Positions 42,094 through 51,070 of a DNA stretch of 64,000 nt are shown here, in pieces. The stretch is from positions 26,568 through 90,567 of the forward strand of contig JBHJGX010000008.1 of assembly GCA_050331395.1 (NCBI GenBank). Direction: 5' to 3'. The translations under genes and the position numbers were made by a program. How positions within the stretch are numbered: the stretch's first letter is position 1; every line of letters starts with the position of its first letter. The stretch is from Thermohalobaculum sp050331395. GTDB taxonomy: Bacteria; Pseudomonadota; Alphaproteobacteria; Rhodobacterales; Rhodobacteraceae. A model generated the notes under the pieces. The model saw nothing but the letters and a program-made list of their open reading frames with translations, had not been told where the DNA came from and searched no databases.

Positions 42094-42465
42094 TCACGGC
42101 CCGCGGAGGATGAGCGGCAACACGGCGACCGCGGGCCCTGCAATGCGCTCGAGCGTGCTCCAGAGGACGGCTTCCACCGCCGCGCGCTCCCGCTCGCGCG
42201 CCACCGCCGACGCCGCCGCCATCACTCGGGCATAGCGCGCGACCATCCGGTCGAGTTCGCGAAGCTCCGCCTCGAGCGCCGCGCCCTCGAGACGCCCCGC
42301 CGCGTGGGCCTCGCCGATCAAGAGCGTGAACCCCGCGATCGCTTTGGCCTTGGCGGCCGTGTAGGCGGGCAGCGCCGCGCCGCTCTCGCCCGCCATCCGA
42401 CGGGCGGCCGCTTCGACCTCGCCCGTGAGGGTCTCGAACGCGTCGAGCCCGGACGGCCCCCTCAT
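42094..42465 (-). CDS. Uncharacterised small helical protein
   Basis: A 123-residue alanine-rich helical protein (many Ala-Arg-Glu heptads, and LWSTLERIAGPAVAVLPLIL near the end, possibly one membrane helix). No family is recognised. It overlaps the upstream lipoprotein gene by 4 bp and is coupled to it, so the two likely act together at the envelope. Confidence 0.65.
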   Translation of the reverse strand: MRGPSGLDAFETLTGEVEAAARRMAGESGAALPAYTAAKAKAIAGFTLLIGEAHAAGRLEGAALEAELRELDRMVARYARVMAAASAVARERERAAVEAVLWSTLERIAGPAVAVLPLILRGP

Positions 42466-42926
42466 CGGCCGCGGGCGAGAACCGCCCCCTCATAGACTTG
42501 CGCATCCCGGAGAATGTCCGCGAGCACGATCCGCCGACGCGCGAGGGTGTGAACATCGAGCCCGCCGGCCGCATCTGCCCGCTCGAGCGCCGACAGATTG
42601 CGCCGGTAATCGGTCATCGCAGCCACCGTCGCCCGAAGGTCGGCATCTGTCCGGCCGGCCGGTGTTCGCGCGATCGCCCGGTCCGTCACGGTGCCCGCCC
42701 GGTCCGCGAGCCCGTCATAGGCGGTCCTGCGATCCGGATAGGCGGCGGGCGCGGCCGCGACGTCGGCGAGAAGCGCGTCGGTGTCTCTGCCGAGGGCGGC
42801 GAGATCGCGCACGATCAAGGGTGCATAGGCGGGTTCCGGCGCGCCCGCACAGGCGGCGAGCGCGGCCAACAAGAGAAGCGCGGGGCCGACCGCACGCGGT
42901 CCCCGGCCTCGGCGAAGCCTGGTCAT
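42462..42926 (-). CDS. Uncharacterised lipoprotein
   Basis: A 154-residue protein with a lipoprotein signal (LLLLAALAAC, Cys26). The mature part is helical with repeated RAIARTPAGRTDADLRATVAAM-like segments. No family recognised. AAGGACA ribosome site. Coupled to the following small helical protein. Confidence 0.65.
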   Translation of the reverse strand: MTRLRRGRGPRAVGPALLLLAALAACAGAPEPAYAPLIVRDLAALGRDTDALLADVAAAPAAYPDRRTAYDGLADRAGTVTDRAIARTPAGRTDADLRATVAAMTDYRRNLSALERADAAGGLDVHTLARRRIVLADILRDAQVYEGAVLARGR

Positions 42927-43034
42927 GGAGTGTCCTTTGGCTCAGTGGAGAGATCGGTCTCTGGCGCCGGCCGCGGGCCGCACGCCATGTCCCGAGCCCT
43001 ACCGCGCGGTCGTTAAATTTCGCCTAAATCCGCG

Positions 43035-43337
43035 TCAGTCGCGGGTGCGCCGCCGCATCACCCAACAAAGCCCCGCCAGTACAGCGAACTCGACCGCCAA
43101 CGGCGCTTCGAGCAGGCTCAGGATCACCGGATCCCAAAGATAGGGCGTGATATGGCGCTCGATGGCGGGCTGGAGGAGTTGCAGACTGTCCGGGTGGAGC
43201 GTGTACCACCACTCGCCAAGGGCCGAGAGCCGGAAGCCGGCCTCCTCGCTGGCCTCGCCGCCGGCGATCAGCGGCCAGAGATCGATGCCGAGCACGACGA
43301 GCGCGAGCCCGAGAAACAAGAGTGCCGCGATCCGCAT
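43035..43337 (-). CDS. Small membrane protein
   Basis: A 100-residue protein with two hydrophobic helices (about 3-24 and 70-92) and a periplasmic loop WWYTLHPDSLQLLQPAIERHI between them. The C-terminus is basic (RRRTRD), so it should lie in the cytoplasm. No function known. Confidence 0.65.
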   Translation of the reverse strand: MRIAALLFLGLALVVLGIDLWPLIAGGEASEEAGFRLSALGEWWYTLHPDSLQLLQPAIERHITPYLWDPVILSLLEAPLAVEFAVLAGLCWVMRRRTRD

Positions 43338-43464
43338 GCCCTGCCCCGCTTTTCGCCGTTTGCCCGACCCGTCGCCCCGCGCGTGGTCTTAGCCGGTCGG
43401 GGCGGAGCTGCCAACCGGCCTTCGCTTGCGTCCCCCCTCGGCGCTCGTGTACCACACTCTCGTC

Positions 43465-43554
43465 GGAGAGGTGGCCGAGCGGTCGAAGGCGCACGCCTGG
43501 AAAGCGTGTATACCGGAAACGGTATCGCGGGTTCGAATCCCGCTCTCTCCGCCA
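43465..43554 (+). tRNA. tRNA-Ser (anticodon GGA)
   Basis: Complete cloverleaf with a long variable arm (TATACCGGAAACGGTATC), typical of serine tRNAs. Acceptor GGAGAGG pairs with the 3' strand; anticodon loop CTGGAAA gives GGA; CCA is encoded (43552-43554). The left border of the atypical region lies just past its 3' end. Confidence 0.97.
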
Positions 43555-43850
43555 CTTGTCTCTGCGAAAGCGTTCTATCGATCCGGCTGCGGCGGGATTT
43601 TTCCGTTGTTTTCGAGGGTTATGCGAGAGGGGCTGAGCACTGGCCTGGTCGTCAAGAGGCCCGGAAGCGGTCTCTCAGGGCCGGTATTCTCCGGACCTCA
43701 TGACTGCACCGATTTGGTGAATAGCTTGTAAGCATCTGTAAAGTAGCGATTTTCCGAGGCTGCAGCTGAACACTTAGATTCCAGTCGCTCGCGCCCGAGA
43801 TGGAACCGAAGCCCAAAGCTCTCCAAGCCATGTCGCACAGGACGCGGCTC
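43555..43850. other. Non-coding junction between tRNA-Ser and the hsd operon
   Basis: 296 bp without a convincing gene. It is visibly AT-richer than the sequence left of the tRNA (runs such as GGGATTTTTCCG near 43590 and several TTGT/TAAG stretches). It may hold the tRNA terminator and an old attachment site, but no repeat of the tRNA 3' end is found elsewhere in the window. The minus-strand short frame overlapping the hsdM end looks non-coding. Confidence 0.45.
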
Positions 43851-45323
43851 TCACCCAGCAGAAACTGCTTCAAAGCTCGCCAGTGCAGACCGAAGGTTCT
43901 CCATGATTTCCTCTGCCAAGACCTCTGGTTCCGGCAGGTTCTCGAGGTCGGTCATCGACGCATCCCGCAGCCAGAACAGGTCGAGGCTCGCCTTGTCGCG
44001 GGCCAGAAGTTCTTCACGGTCGAACGGGCGCCAGCGTCCGTCGGGGCTGTCCTCGCTCCACGTCGGGCTGCGCTCATGCCTGTTCCATGGATTGTAGCAG
44101 GACACAAAATCCTCGAGATGCGCGTAGGTCAGGGACTTCTGCTTCAACGTGTGATGCACGTTCGTCCGGTAATCGTAGTACCAGACCTTGGAGGTCTGCG
44201 GATCGGGGCTGGCCGCGCGGTTGTCGAAGAAGATCACGTTCGCTTTCACGCCCTGCGCATAGAAGATGCCCGTGGGTAGGCGTAGAATGGTGTGGAGATC
44301 CGTCGTCTGTAGCAGTTTGCGCCGGATGGTCTCTCCCGCGCCGCCCTCAAACAGGACGTTGTCGGGCACGACCACGGCAGCCCGCCCCGTTGTCTTCAGC
44401 ATGGTCCGGATGTGCTGGACGAAGTTCAGCTGTTTGTTCGACGTGGTCGCCCAGAAGTCCTGGCGATTGTAGGTCAGGTCGTCGGTTTCCTGCTCACCTT
44501 CAGCGTTGGTGAAGCTCATCGAGCTCTTCTTGCCGAATGGCGGGTTCGCCAGAACGTAGTCGAAGGTCTCCGACGGCGGCGAGATCAGCGCGTCGGCCGG
44601 CGACACCAGCGTATCCCCGGTCATCTCGCCGATCCCGTGCAGGAACATGTTCATCAGACAGAGGCGCCGGGTCCCGGCGACGATCTCGTTGCCGAAGAAG
44701 GTCGAGTGCTTAAGGAACGCCTTCTGATCTTTGTCGAGGGGATAGTTCTCCGGGTCGGTCAGGAAATCATGCGCGGCGAGGAAGAAGCCGCCTGTCCCGC
44801 AGGCCGGGTCGGCGACAGGCTTGCCGGGCTCGGGGCGGACGCATTCGACCATTGCACGGATCAGGGCACGCGGCGTGAAATACTGGCCGGCGCCCGATTT
44901 TGTATCCTCGGCGTTGCGTTCAAGCAGCCCTTCGTAGATGTCCCCTTTGACGTCGGCGCCGAGCGTCACCCACTTCGTGCTGTCCACCATGTCAATCAAA
45001 CGGAACAGCTTCGCCGGATCGGTAATCTTGTTCTGCGCCTTGGTGAAGATCTGACCGAGCATGCCTTTCTGCTCGCCCAACTTCCGCAGCAGCATGACGT
45101 AATGCGCTTCCAGCTCCGCTCCGCGGCGCGAGGTTAGGCTGGTCCAGTCGTACCCCTCCGGGATTCCCACATCGCGGCTGTAGGGGGGCTCGGCGTATTC
45201 GTCCGCCATCTTGAGGAAGATCAAGTAGGTCAGCTGCTCCAGGTAATCGCCATAACCGACACCGTCGTCGCGCAGCGTCGTGCAGAAGCTCCAGACCCTT
45301 GAAACTATGGGGGCGGTGTTCAT
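43851..45323 (-). CDS. hsdM: Type I restriction-modification methyltransferase subunit
   Basis: A 490-residue N6-adenine methyltransferase. The N-terminal HsdM_N helical part (about 1-125) leads into DPACGTGGFFLAA (SAM site, residues 162-174) and the catalytic NPPF (250-253). Acts with HsdS to protect and, with HsdR, to restrict. Last gene of the operon; its ATG overlaps the stop of the SIR2-like gene by 4 bp. Codon use is less GC-biased than in the chromosome left of tRNA-Ser. Confidence 0.95.
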   Translation of the reverse strand: MNTAPIVSRVWSFCTTLRDDGVGYGDYLEQLTYLIFLKMADEYAEPPYSRDVGIPEGYDWTSLTSRRGAELEAHYVMLLRKLGEQKGMLGQIFTKAQNKITDPAKLFRLIDMVDSTKWVTLGADVKGDIYEGLLERNAEDTKSGAGQYFTPRALIRAMVECVRPEPGKPVADPACGTGGFFLAAHDFLTDPENYPLDKDQKAFLKHSTFFGNEIVAGTRRLCLMNMFLHGIGEMTGDTLVSPADALISPPSETFDYVLANPPFGKKSSMSFTNAEGEQETDDLTYNRQDFWATTSNKQLNFVQHIRTMLKTTGRAAVVVPDNVLFEGGAGETIRRKLLQTTDLHTILRLPTGIFYAQGVKANVIFFDNRAASPDPQTSKVWYYDYRTNVHHTLKQKSLTYAHLEDFVSCYNPWNRHERSPTWSEDSPDGRWRPFDREELLARDKASLDLFWLRDASMTDLENLPEPEVLAEEIMENLRSALASFEAVSAG

Positions 45324-46318
45324 TCGGTTTCTTCTCCCACTGGCGGTCCGTCCCAGACGTGCGCGGTCTCCGAGTCGAAGAAGCTGTATGGGACGTCATC
45401 CCCTCCGAGCTTCTTGTATTTTGCGAGTTCCGCATCCAAGGCCCTGACCTTTGCCGCATCCGGCTGGAAGACGCCGAAATAGACGTGCTTGGCCTTAGAG
45501 CCGAAAATCGCATGATAGATGTGGGCGTCGTTTGGGTCCGCGCTGTGCCCGAACACGAAAACTGCCGCGGTGGTTTCCTGCAATGTACGGTAGCAATGAC
45601 GGAGATACTCGACGGAGTTGATCTTGCGCAGCTTCGATTTTGAGGTGCCCTCGGCGACATAGAGAGGCAGCCGACCGTTATTCGCGATCTCGTGTGTGAT
45701 ATTCGCGATGACGCCGTCTCCATGGTTCAGGGCTTTGTAGACCTCTCCAATTTCGTTCTGGAAGAGGTGCAATCCGCCGTGGAGATTGAAAATGTGACAG
45801 TAGGCATGCTCAAGAATGGGCCCCTTGAACCGCCCTTCCGCCACGTCTTTTCCTAGGCCGAAACCGTCCTTGAGTAGCCGTTTTTCCAGGTTCACCCAGT
45901 AGAGAAGCAAGTCATAGTTCAAAGAGAAGACCTTGCCGAAGTGCTTCAGGAATGCTGCCGCGCTTTCGTACTGAAATACAAGGTCCTCCCGATGAGCAGG
46001 ATGGGTGGCGTTGACAGCGGTGACGAGGGCCTCTCTCACTCTTTGGGCATCAGCCTCAAGTTCAGCTGCATGGGCGGCGTTGCCGTAGGCTCGCTCGACG
46101 ATGGTTGCATCCTCGAGCGCGCGGATTACGGCTTCGAAGTCCACGGTGCCAAGTTCTTCAAACAGCGCTTTAATCGGGCTGCCTTCTTCCAGCTGAGCCT
46201 CCGCCAGAAGGTTTGCATAGTTGAAGTATTGCGCGGAGAAGCCGTTGCCGATCAGGAGCGCCTTGTCCTCGCCCTCCGTCGCCTTGATGGCATCCTGAAA
46301 ACTGATGACGTCAGGCAT
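45320..46318 (-). CDS. SIR2-like / DUF4917 protein inside the type I RM operon
   Basis: A 332-residue protein. LLIGNGFSAQYF (residues 21-32) is a G-x-G-F-S nucleotide-binding turn. VFSLNYDLLLYW (N134, D136) and HIFNLHGGLHLF (H180) are the motif set shared by SIR2-like and DUF4917 proteins. A late VFGHSADPNDAHIYHAIF follows. In related defence proteins this fold breaks down NAD+ when phage is sensed. It overlaps hsdS by 8 bp and hsdM by 4 bp, so it is an integral part of the operon. Whether it has NADase activity, or instead protects or regulates the RM system, is unknown. Confidence 0.75.
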   Translation of the reverse strand: MPDVISFQDAIKATEGEDKALLIGNGFSAQYFNYANLLAEAQLEEGSPIKALFEELGTVDFEAVIRALEDATIVERAYGNAAHAAELEADAQRVREALVTAVNATHPAHREDLVFQYESAAAFLKHFGKVFSLNYDLLLYWVNLEKRLLKDGFGLGKDVAEGRFKGPILEHAYCHIFNLHGGLHLFQNEIGEVYKALNHGDGVIANITHEIANNGRLPLYVAEGTSKSKLRKINSVEYLRHCYRTLQETTAAVFVFGHSADPNDAHIYHAIFGSKAKHVYFGVFQPDAAKVRALDAELAKYKKLGGDDVPYSFFDSETAHVWDGPPVGEETE

Positions 46319-47843
46319 GGGCGGTCTTCCGTTTCGTGGTTTTCGGGGCCTGAGCGCGCTCGGCCTTTATCCGCTCGAGCAGGGCCGAGGCGGGTTCGTC
46401 CTTGGGGTCCTGGGGGACGAGCTGGCCGGAGAAGGCTTTTTTCAGGATGGATTGGCGCAGGGCGTCGGCGCGGGTGAGGGCGGCGTCGATCTCGGCTTCG
46501 AGCGCGTCGGCGGCTTCGAGACGGGCGTCGAGGATGCGGACGATTTCGGCTTGTTCGGCCATTGATGGAAGCCAAAACTCAAGCGCAAGGAACTGCTCTT
46601 GTCTTAGGTTCAAACCGCTATCGTTGATCCCGCTCTTGATCACTTCAATTCGTCGCTGGGTGTCGGGAGCATTGAGATAGGCCTCAAGAAACTCAGGAAG
46701 CACAAGTGTTAGCAAGTAATTCAGTCGGTAGGCATTGTCGCACAACATAAGTCGAGGACGGGTGCGCTTGACCATACATGCCACGCCCACACGCGTCCTT
46801 GGTCCGGCTCGCGTTATCAGGACATCACCCTGATTGAGTTCCAGCCACTCCCGCGGCTGGAGGTTCTTGGGAAGTTCCTTGTTTTCTTGCGGCAGGAATT
46901 TTGCCGGTTGGATGGCCGTTGTCTTGATCACTCCCCAGACATCATTTGAGCAGGAAGCATGGTTTTCGCATTTCGGCGACCAACCTTGTGCGACGTCCAA
47001 CACGACATGTCCCAAAGTGATCCCGGATTTTGGGTCCAGATCGCTGGGCCGCTTCGGCTTTGCCGGTTTCTTGCCCTTCTCCCCATCAGCGCGCCATGTG
47101 GCCAGAGCGTCTTGCCAGGTGTCGAGGGCGGCTTTGTAGCGGGTGTCGCGTTCCTTCTGGATGCGGGCGAGGAGGGTTTCGGGGGCTTCCAGCTTGTCGG
47201 CGTTCCGCGCGCGCCAGTCGGCGGTGAGGCTGCCTTGATACGCGGATTTCAGCAGGGACTGGCGGTAGAGGCCGAGGGTGGTGCGCGCCGTTTGCAGGCT
47301 CTCGACCCCCTTGTCGATCTCGTCGAACATTGCCTCGATCTTCTCCACAATGCGGCGTTGTTCGTTGAGGGGAGGAACTGGAATTTTGTATCCAAGCAGC
47401 AAGTCTCGCTTAAGATTATTGATGTTGGTTCCAGCGGCCAACTCTTCGATGTAGTTGCGAAATGCCTTGCCTTGGAAAGCATTGTTGAACAGTCGCGAGA
47501 ATGCAGAATCCGTAGGACGAAGCACTCCGCAGAATGCGCCAAAACCTGCGTTCATTTGATGCTTGACCAAAATGCATTTGCCGACGTGTGACTTGCTTCC
47601 GCTCGACATTGCGAAGAGAAGATCACCATCCCTAAGCTTTTGGTCTTCTGCAATCATATCTGAGGGCAAGAAGACTAAGTCTGTTAGATCAAATGACTGA
47701 TTGAAGTTATTCGCGCGCAATACTGGCAAGCGATCGGAGCCGGCCACTTTTGTGGCATCAGCTTTGGAGTAAGTCACTCCCCTAACATAGCTGAAAAGGT
47801 CACCTACTGTGGCTTCGGCCCATCCGCGCGGCAAATCCGTCAT
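46311..47843 (-). CDS. hsdS: Type I restriction-modification specificity subunit
   Basis: A 510-residue protein with two target-recognition domains, each ended by a coiled-coil spacer: IPVPPLNEQRRIVEKIEAMFDEID (about 170-193) and FWLPSMAEQAEIVRILDARLEAAD (about 430-455). The second domain (about 46,600-47,000) is the most AT-rich part of the island, as expected of a swappable recognition domain. The linker KGKKPAKPKRPSD is unusual in length. Overlaps hsdR by ATGA and the SIR2-like gene by 8 bp. Confidence 0.93.
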   Translation of the reverse strand: MTDLPRGWAEATVGDLFSYVRGVTYSKADATKVAGSDRLPVLRANNFNQSFDLTDLVFLPSDMIAEDQKLRDGDLLFAMSSGSKSHVGKCILVKHQMNAGFGAFCGVLRPTDSAFSRLFNNAFQGKAFRNYIEELAAGTNINNLKRDLLLGYKIPVPPLNEQRRIVEKIEAMFDEIDKGVESLQTARTTLGLYRQSLLKSAYQGSLTADWRARNADKLEAPETLLARIQKERDTRYKAALDTWQDALATWRADGEKGKKPAKPKRPSDLDPKSGITLGHVVLDVAQGWSPKCENHASCSNDVWGVIKTTAIQPAKFLPQENKELPKNLQPREWLELNQGDVLITRAGPRTRVGVACMVKRTRPRLMLCDNAYRLNYLLTLVLPEFLEAYLNAPDTQRRIEVIKSGINDSGLNLRQEQFLALEFWLPSMAEQAEIVRILDARLEAADALEAEIDAALTRADALRQSILKKAFSGQLVPQDPKDEPASALLERIKAERAQAPKTTKRKTAHA

Positions 47844-50590
47844 GCCGAGAGCGCCTCATTCATCTCGGTCATCACCTCGTCCATCCCATCGCCGAACAGC
47901 GCGTACATCTGCCCCAAGCCGCCTTTGCCGTCGAAGGGGGCCATTTCCAGATCGTCGCGCTCGATGGTGAAGGAGGTGGCGAGGTGGTCGCGGATCATGC
48001 GCAGCCAGTCCATCTGTTCCTCGGTGAATTTCTCGCCCGCGCCGGAATGGCGGTTCAGGATCCAATTCTGGAAGTTGCGCCGCACCCGCTCGGAATGGCG
48101 GGTCAGTGTGTCGTCGAGCCCGGTGACCCTGCGGATCAGCGCCACGAGTGCGGTGAGGTCGCTGGCGGGATTGCGGCCTTTGTAGTCGTCGAGATGCGCG
48201 TAGGCGCGCCAGACGGTGAGCGGGGCGAGGCGCGGTCGATCTTCGGTCAGCTTCTTCAGCACGTCCTTGATCATCGCGTAGGTGACCTCGGACCGGCGGG
48301 CGGGGGTGTTGAAGTAGATCGACAGCGCTTCGATCTCATCGCGGTTCTCGGTCAGATACGCCTCGAACTCCTGCGCGATCTTCTTGGCGTTCTCGGCCAC
48401 ATCGCCCGCCCATTCCGCGCGCAGGAGCGTGTCGAGGTTGTCATGGTCGATGGTCTGTTCGTTGTCGCGGCGGATCGTGTCCATCAGGTTGATGAGCGGG
48501 CCGGTGAAGACGTTGGCGGCGTGTTTGATCCGTTCCTCGCGCGCGGCCTGCATGGCGGCATCGTCGGGCTCGGGGTTGCCCGCGGCCTTGGCATCCGCCT
48601 CGACCTTGTCGGGGTCGATGGCGTCGAAGAGGTCGCGAACGATGGCGGTGAGGGGCTTGCCGGCCTCGTTCGTGATCTTCTCCTGATCCTCGGCCCCCAG
48701 CTTGTTGTCGAGACGCGAAAGGCGGGCGGCGAGGGAGCTGACGGTTTCTTCCGACCGGTCGCCCATCATCAGCCCCATGGCGAGATCCTTGAAGGGGATC
48801 GAGGGCTTGGTGTCGAGCGGCTGGCTGGCGGTCTTGAGCGATTTGGTGACGCCGACGGCATCGACGATGACGTAATGGGTCTTGGCCTGGGCGGAGGGAG
48901 AGACCTTTTTCAGGTCATCAGGTTTCAGGACACGGGTGCCGCGTCCCTTCATCTGCTCGAAGTAGTTCTTCGACTTCACGTCGCGCATGAAGATCAGGCA
49001 TTCGAGCGGTTTGACGTCGGTGCCAGTGGCGATCATGTCCACGGTCACGGCGATGCGCGGGTAGTAGTCGTTGCGGAAGGCCGAGAGTGAGGATTTGGGG
49101 TTCTTGGCACCGTTGGTGATCTTGCGGCAGAAGTCGTTGCCCTCGCCGAACTCCTGCCGGACGGTCTGCATGATGTCGTCGGCGTGGCTGTCGGTCTTCG
49201 CGAAGATCAGGGTTTTCGGCAGCTCCTTGCGGCCGGGGAAGATCTCGGGCCACTTGTCGTGAAAGGTGCGGATCACGGTGCGGATCTGGTCGGGATTGAC
49301 GACGGAACGGTCGAGCTGCGTGGCGGCGTAGGCCTCTTCCTCGTCCTGTGTCTCCCAACGCCGCGCGCGGGTTTCCCGTTCGCGTTTCTCGATCAGCTGC
49401 TCGGCCTTAAGCGTCTCGCCGCCTTGGGTGACCTTTGTCTCGATGAGGTAGATTTCGTTGCCGACGTTGACCTTGTCGGCGACAGCTTTCTCGTGGGTGT
49501 ACTCGCTGACGACGTTCCTCTGGAAGAACCCGTAGGTGCGATTGTCGGGCGTGGCGGTGAGGCCGATCAGGTAGGCATCGAAGTATTCGATGACCTGGCG
49601 CCAGAGATTGTAGATCGACCGGTGGCATTCATCGATTACGACCACGTCGAAGTATTCCGGCGGCAGCTTGGCATTGTAGACGACCGGCAGAGGTTCCTTG
49701 CGGCGCCATTTCTGCTCGGCCGGGTTTTCGTCCTCTGCGCCTTCGTTCAGTTCCTCGCCCTTGAGCGTGGCGTACATGCGCTGGATCGTGGAGATCACGA
49801 CCTGGCTGTCGTTCGCGATGGCGGGCGAGGTGAGGCGCTGGACGTTGTAGAGCTCGGTGAACTTGCGGTTGTCGTCGTTCGGGATGTAGGCCATGAACTC
49901 CTGTTCTGCCTGCTCGCCGAGGTTCTTGGTATCGACGAGGAACAGGATGCGGCGCGCGCCTGCGTGTTTGAGCAGGCGGTAGACCTGCGTGATCGCAGTG
50001 AATGTCTTACCCGACCCGGTCGCCATCTGGACGAGGGCGCGAGGCTTGTCGCCCTTGAGTGAGGCTTCGAGGTTTGTGATCGCCTTGACCTGGCAATCGC
50101 GGAGGCCATCCGGGTTGAGAGAAGGCAACTCCGCAATGCCGGCTCGTAGGCTCTTTGACGCCTGTCCCCACGATTTCAGGGTTTCGGGCCGATGAAACGT
50201 GAATACCTCACGCGACCTCGGGTTGGGATCGCGGGCATTGGTGAAACGGGTGACCTGGCCTGTACTCTCGTAAAGGAACGGGAGGGGTTCGGCATTGGTG
50301 ACCCATTTCAGCTTGGCGTTCGCGTAACCCTCGGACTGCTCCTCGACAGAGGTTAGCCGGACTCCCCAGTTGTCGGGTTTGGCTTCGACCACGCCGACCG
50401 CCCGCCTGTCAGCGAAGAGGACGTAGTCGGCGGGTCCGATGTCTGTCTGGTACTCGCGCACGGCCACGCCAAGACCGGCGTTGAAATCGAGCGCGTCCTT
50501 GTCCTGAACACGCCAACCGGACGCCCGCAGGCGTTCATCGATCCGGTCCCGGGCGAGCTGCTCGGGGGTTTGGTTGACAGCCGGTGGCAC
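47840..50590 (-). CDS. hsdR: Type I restriction endonuclease/translocase subunit
   Basis: A 916-residue protein. PD-(D/E)xK nuclease residues Asp55, Glu69 and Lys71 (GPADYVLF, VVEAK). SF2 translocase with ATGSGKT (Lys195), VVIDECHRS, and LIGLTATPD; motif VI region KGRGTRV. The C-terminal helical part contacts the methylase. First gene of the hsd operon; 90 bp separate it from the upstream HTH gene and probably hold its promoter. The order R-S-X-M is not the commonest hsd order. Confidence 0.95.
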   Translation of the reverse strand: MPPAVNQTPEQLARDRIDERLRASGWRVQDKDALDFNAGLGVAVREYQTDIGPADYVLFADRRAVGVVEAKPDNWGVRLTSVEEQSEGYANAKLKWVTNAEPLPFLYESTGQVTRFTNARDPNPRSREVFTFHRPETLKSWGQASKSLRAGIAELPSLNPDGLRDCQVKAITNLEASLKGDKPRALVQMATGSGKTFTAITQVYRLLKHAGARRILFLVDTKNLGEQAEQEFMAYIPNDDNRKFTELYNVQRLTSPAIANDSQVVISTIQRMYATLKGEELNEGAEDENPAEQKWRRKEPLPVVYNAKLPPEYFDVVVIDECHRSIYNLWRQVIEYFDAYLIGLTATPDNRTYGFFQRNVVSEYTHEKAVADKVNVGNEIYLIETKVTQGGETLKAEQLIEKRERETRARRWETQDEEEAYAATQLDRSVVNPDQIRTVIRTFHDKWPEIFPGRKELPKTLIFAKTDSHADDIMQTVRQEFGEGNDFCRKITNGAKNPKSSLSAFRNDYYPRIAVTVDMIATGTDVKPLECLIFMRDVKSKNYFEQMKGRGTRVLKPDDLKKVSPSAQAKTHYVIVDAVGVTKSLKTASQPLDTKPSIPFKDLAMGLMMGDRSEETVSSLAARLSRLDNKLGAEDQEKITNEAGKPLTAIVRDLFDAIDPDKVEADAKAAGNPEPDDAAMQAAREERIKHAANVFTGPLINLMDTIRRDNEQTIDHDNLDTLLRAEWAGDVAENAKKIAQEFEAYLTENRDEIEALSIYFNTPARRSEVTYAMIKDVLKKLTEDRPRLAPLTVWRAYAHLDDYKGRNPASDLTALVALIRRVTGLDDTLTRHSERVRRNFQNWILNRHSGAGEKFTEEQMDWLRMIRDHLATSFTIERDDLEMAPFDGKGGLGQMYALFGDGMDEVMTEMNEALSA

Positions 50591-50680
50591 GCACTAAGCC
50601 TTGAAAAATCTCATCTTCTGCGAGAATGCTTCTAGCGCAAAAGAAATGCAAACACCTCTCGTTTGTAGAGAGGAGTAGCC

Positions 50681-51070
50681 CTACGCTGGCATGCCGCGGG
50701 CGACTTGAGACGACCACTCTCCCGGAAACGGCTCCAGCACCTTTGCCAGCGTCACCTCGGGCCCCTGCTTCCCGTCCAGGATCGCCTCGACGATGTCGGG
50801 TGCGAGCAGCGTGAGGCGCAGGACGCGTGTCATGTAAGACGGGGCAATCCCCTCGCGCTCGGCCAGTTCGGCGATGGTGGTGAACTCGCTGGATTCCAAC
50901 ATCCGCTTCCAGCGGAAGGCGCGGGCCAGCGCCTTGACCAGCGTGCTGTCCGTGCGACGCGCCTGCGCGGCGCCCTCGGGCATCTGCATCTCCTTCCGGC
51001 CGCCGCGCTTCACGATGCGGAAAGGGACGTGCAGCGTCACCGTGTCGGGGATCGCTGTGACGCGGGTCAT
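50681..51070 (-). CDS. Small HTH protein of the recombinase module
   Basis: A 129-residue protein. Residues about 61-98 (TTIAELAEREGIAPSYMTRV) are a helix-turn-helix like those of ParB/KorB-type and LacI-type proteins; the N-terminus is strand-rich and basic. Overlaps the recombinase stop by ATGA. Proteins like this often follow serine recombinases in alphaproteobacterial elements; they may regulate the element. The specific function is unknown. Confidence 0.75.
   Translation of the reverse strand: MTRVTAIPDTVTLHVPFRIVKRGGRKEMQMPEGAAQARRTDSTLVKALARAFRWKRMLESSEFTTIAELAEREGIAPSYMTRVLRLTLLAPDIVEAILDGKQGPEVTLAKVLEPFPGEWSSQVARGMPA

Noticed and set aside
43531..43554. Second copy of the tRNA-Ser 3' end as right attachment site
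   Set aside because: I looked for the T-arm and acceptor sequence elsewhere in the window and found none; if it exists it is beyond 64,000.
43652..43873. 73-codon minus-strand frame past hsdM
   Set aside because: Overlaps the hsdM end in another frame, no ribosome site, no familiar motif.
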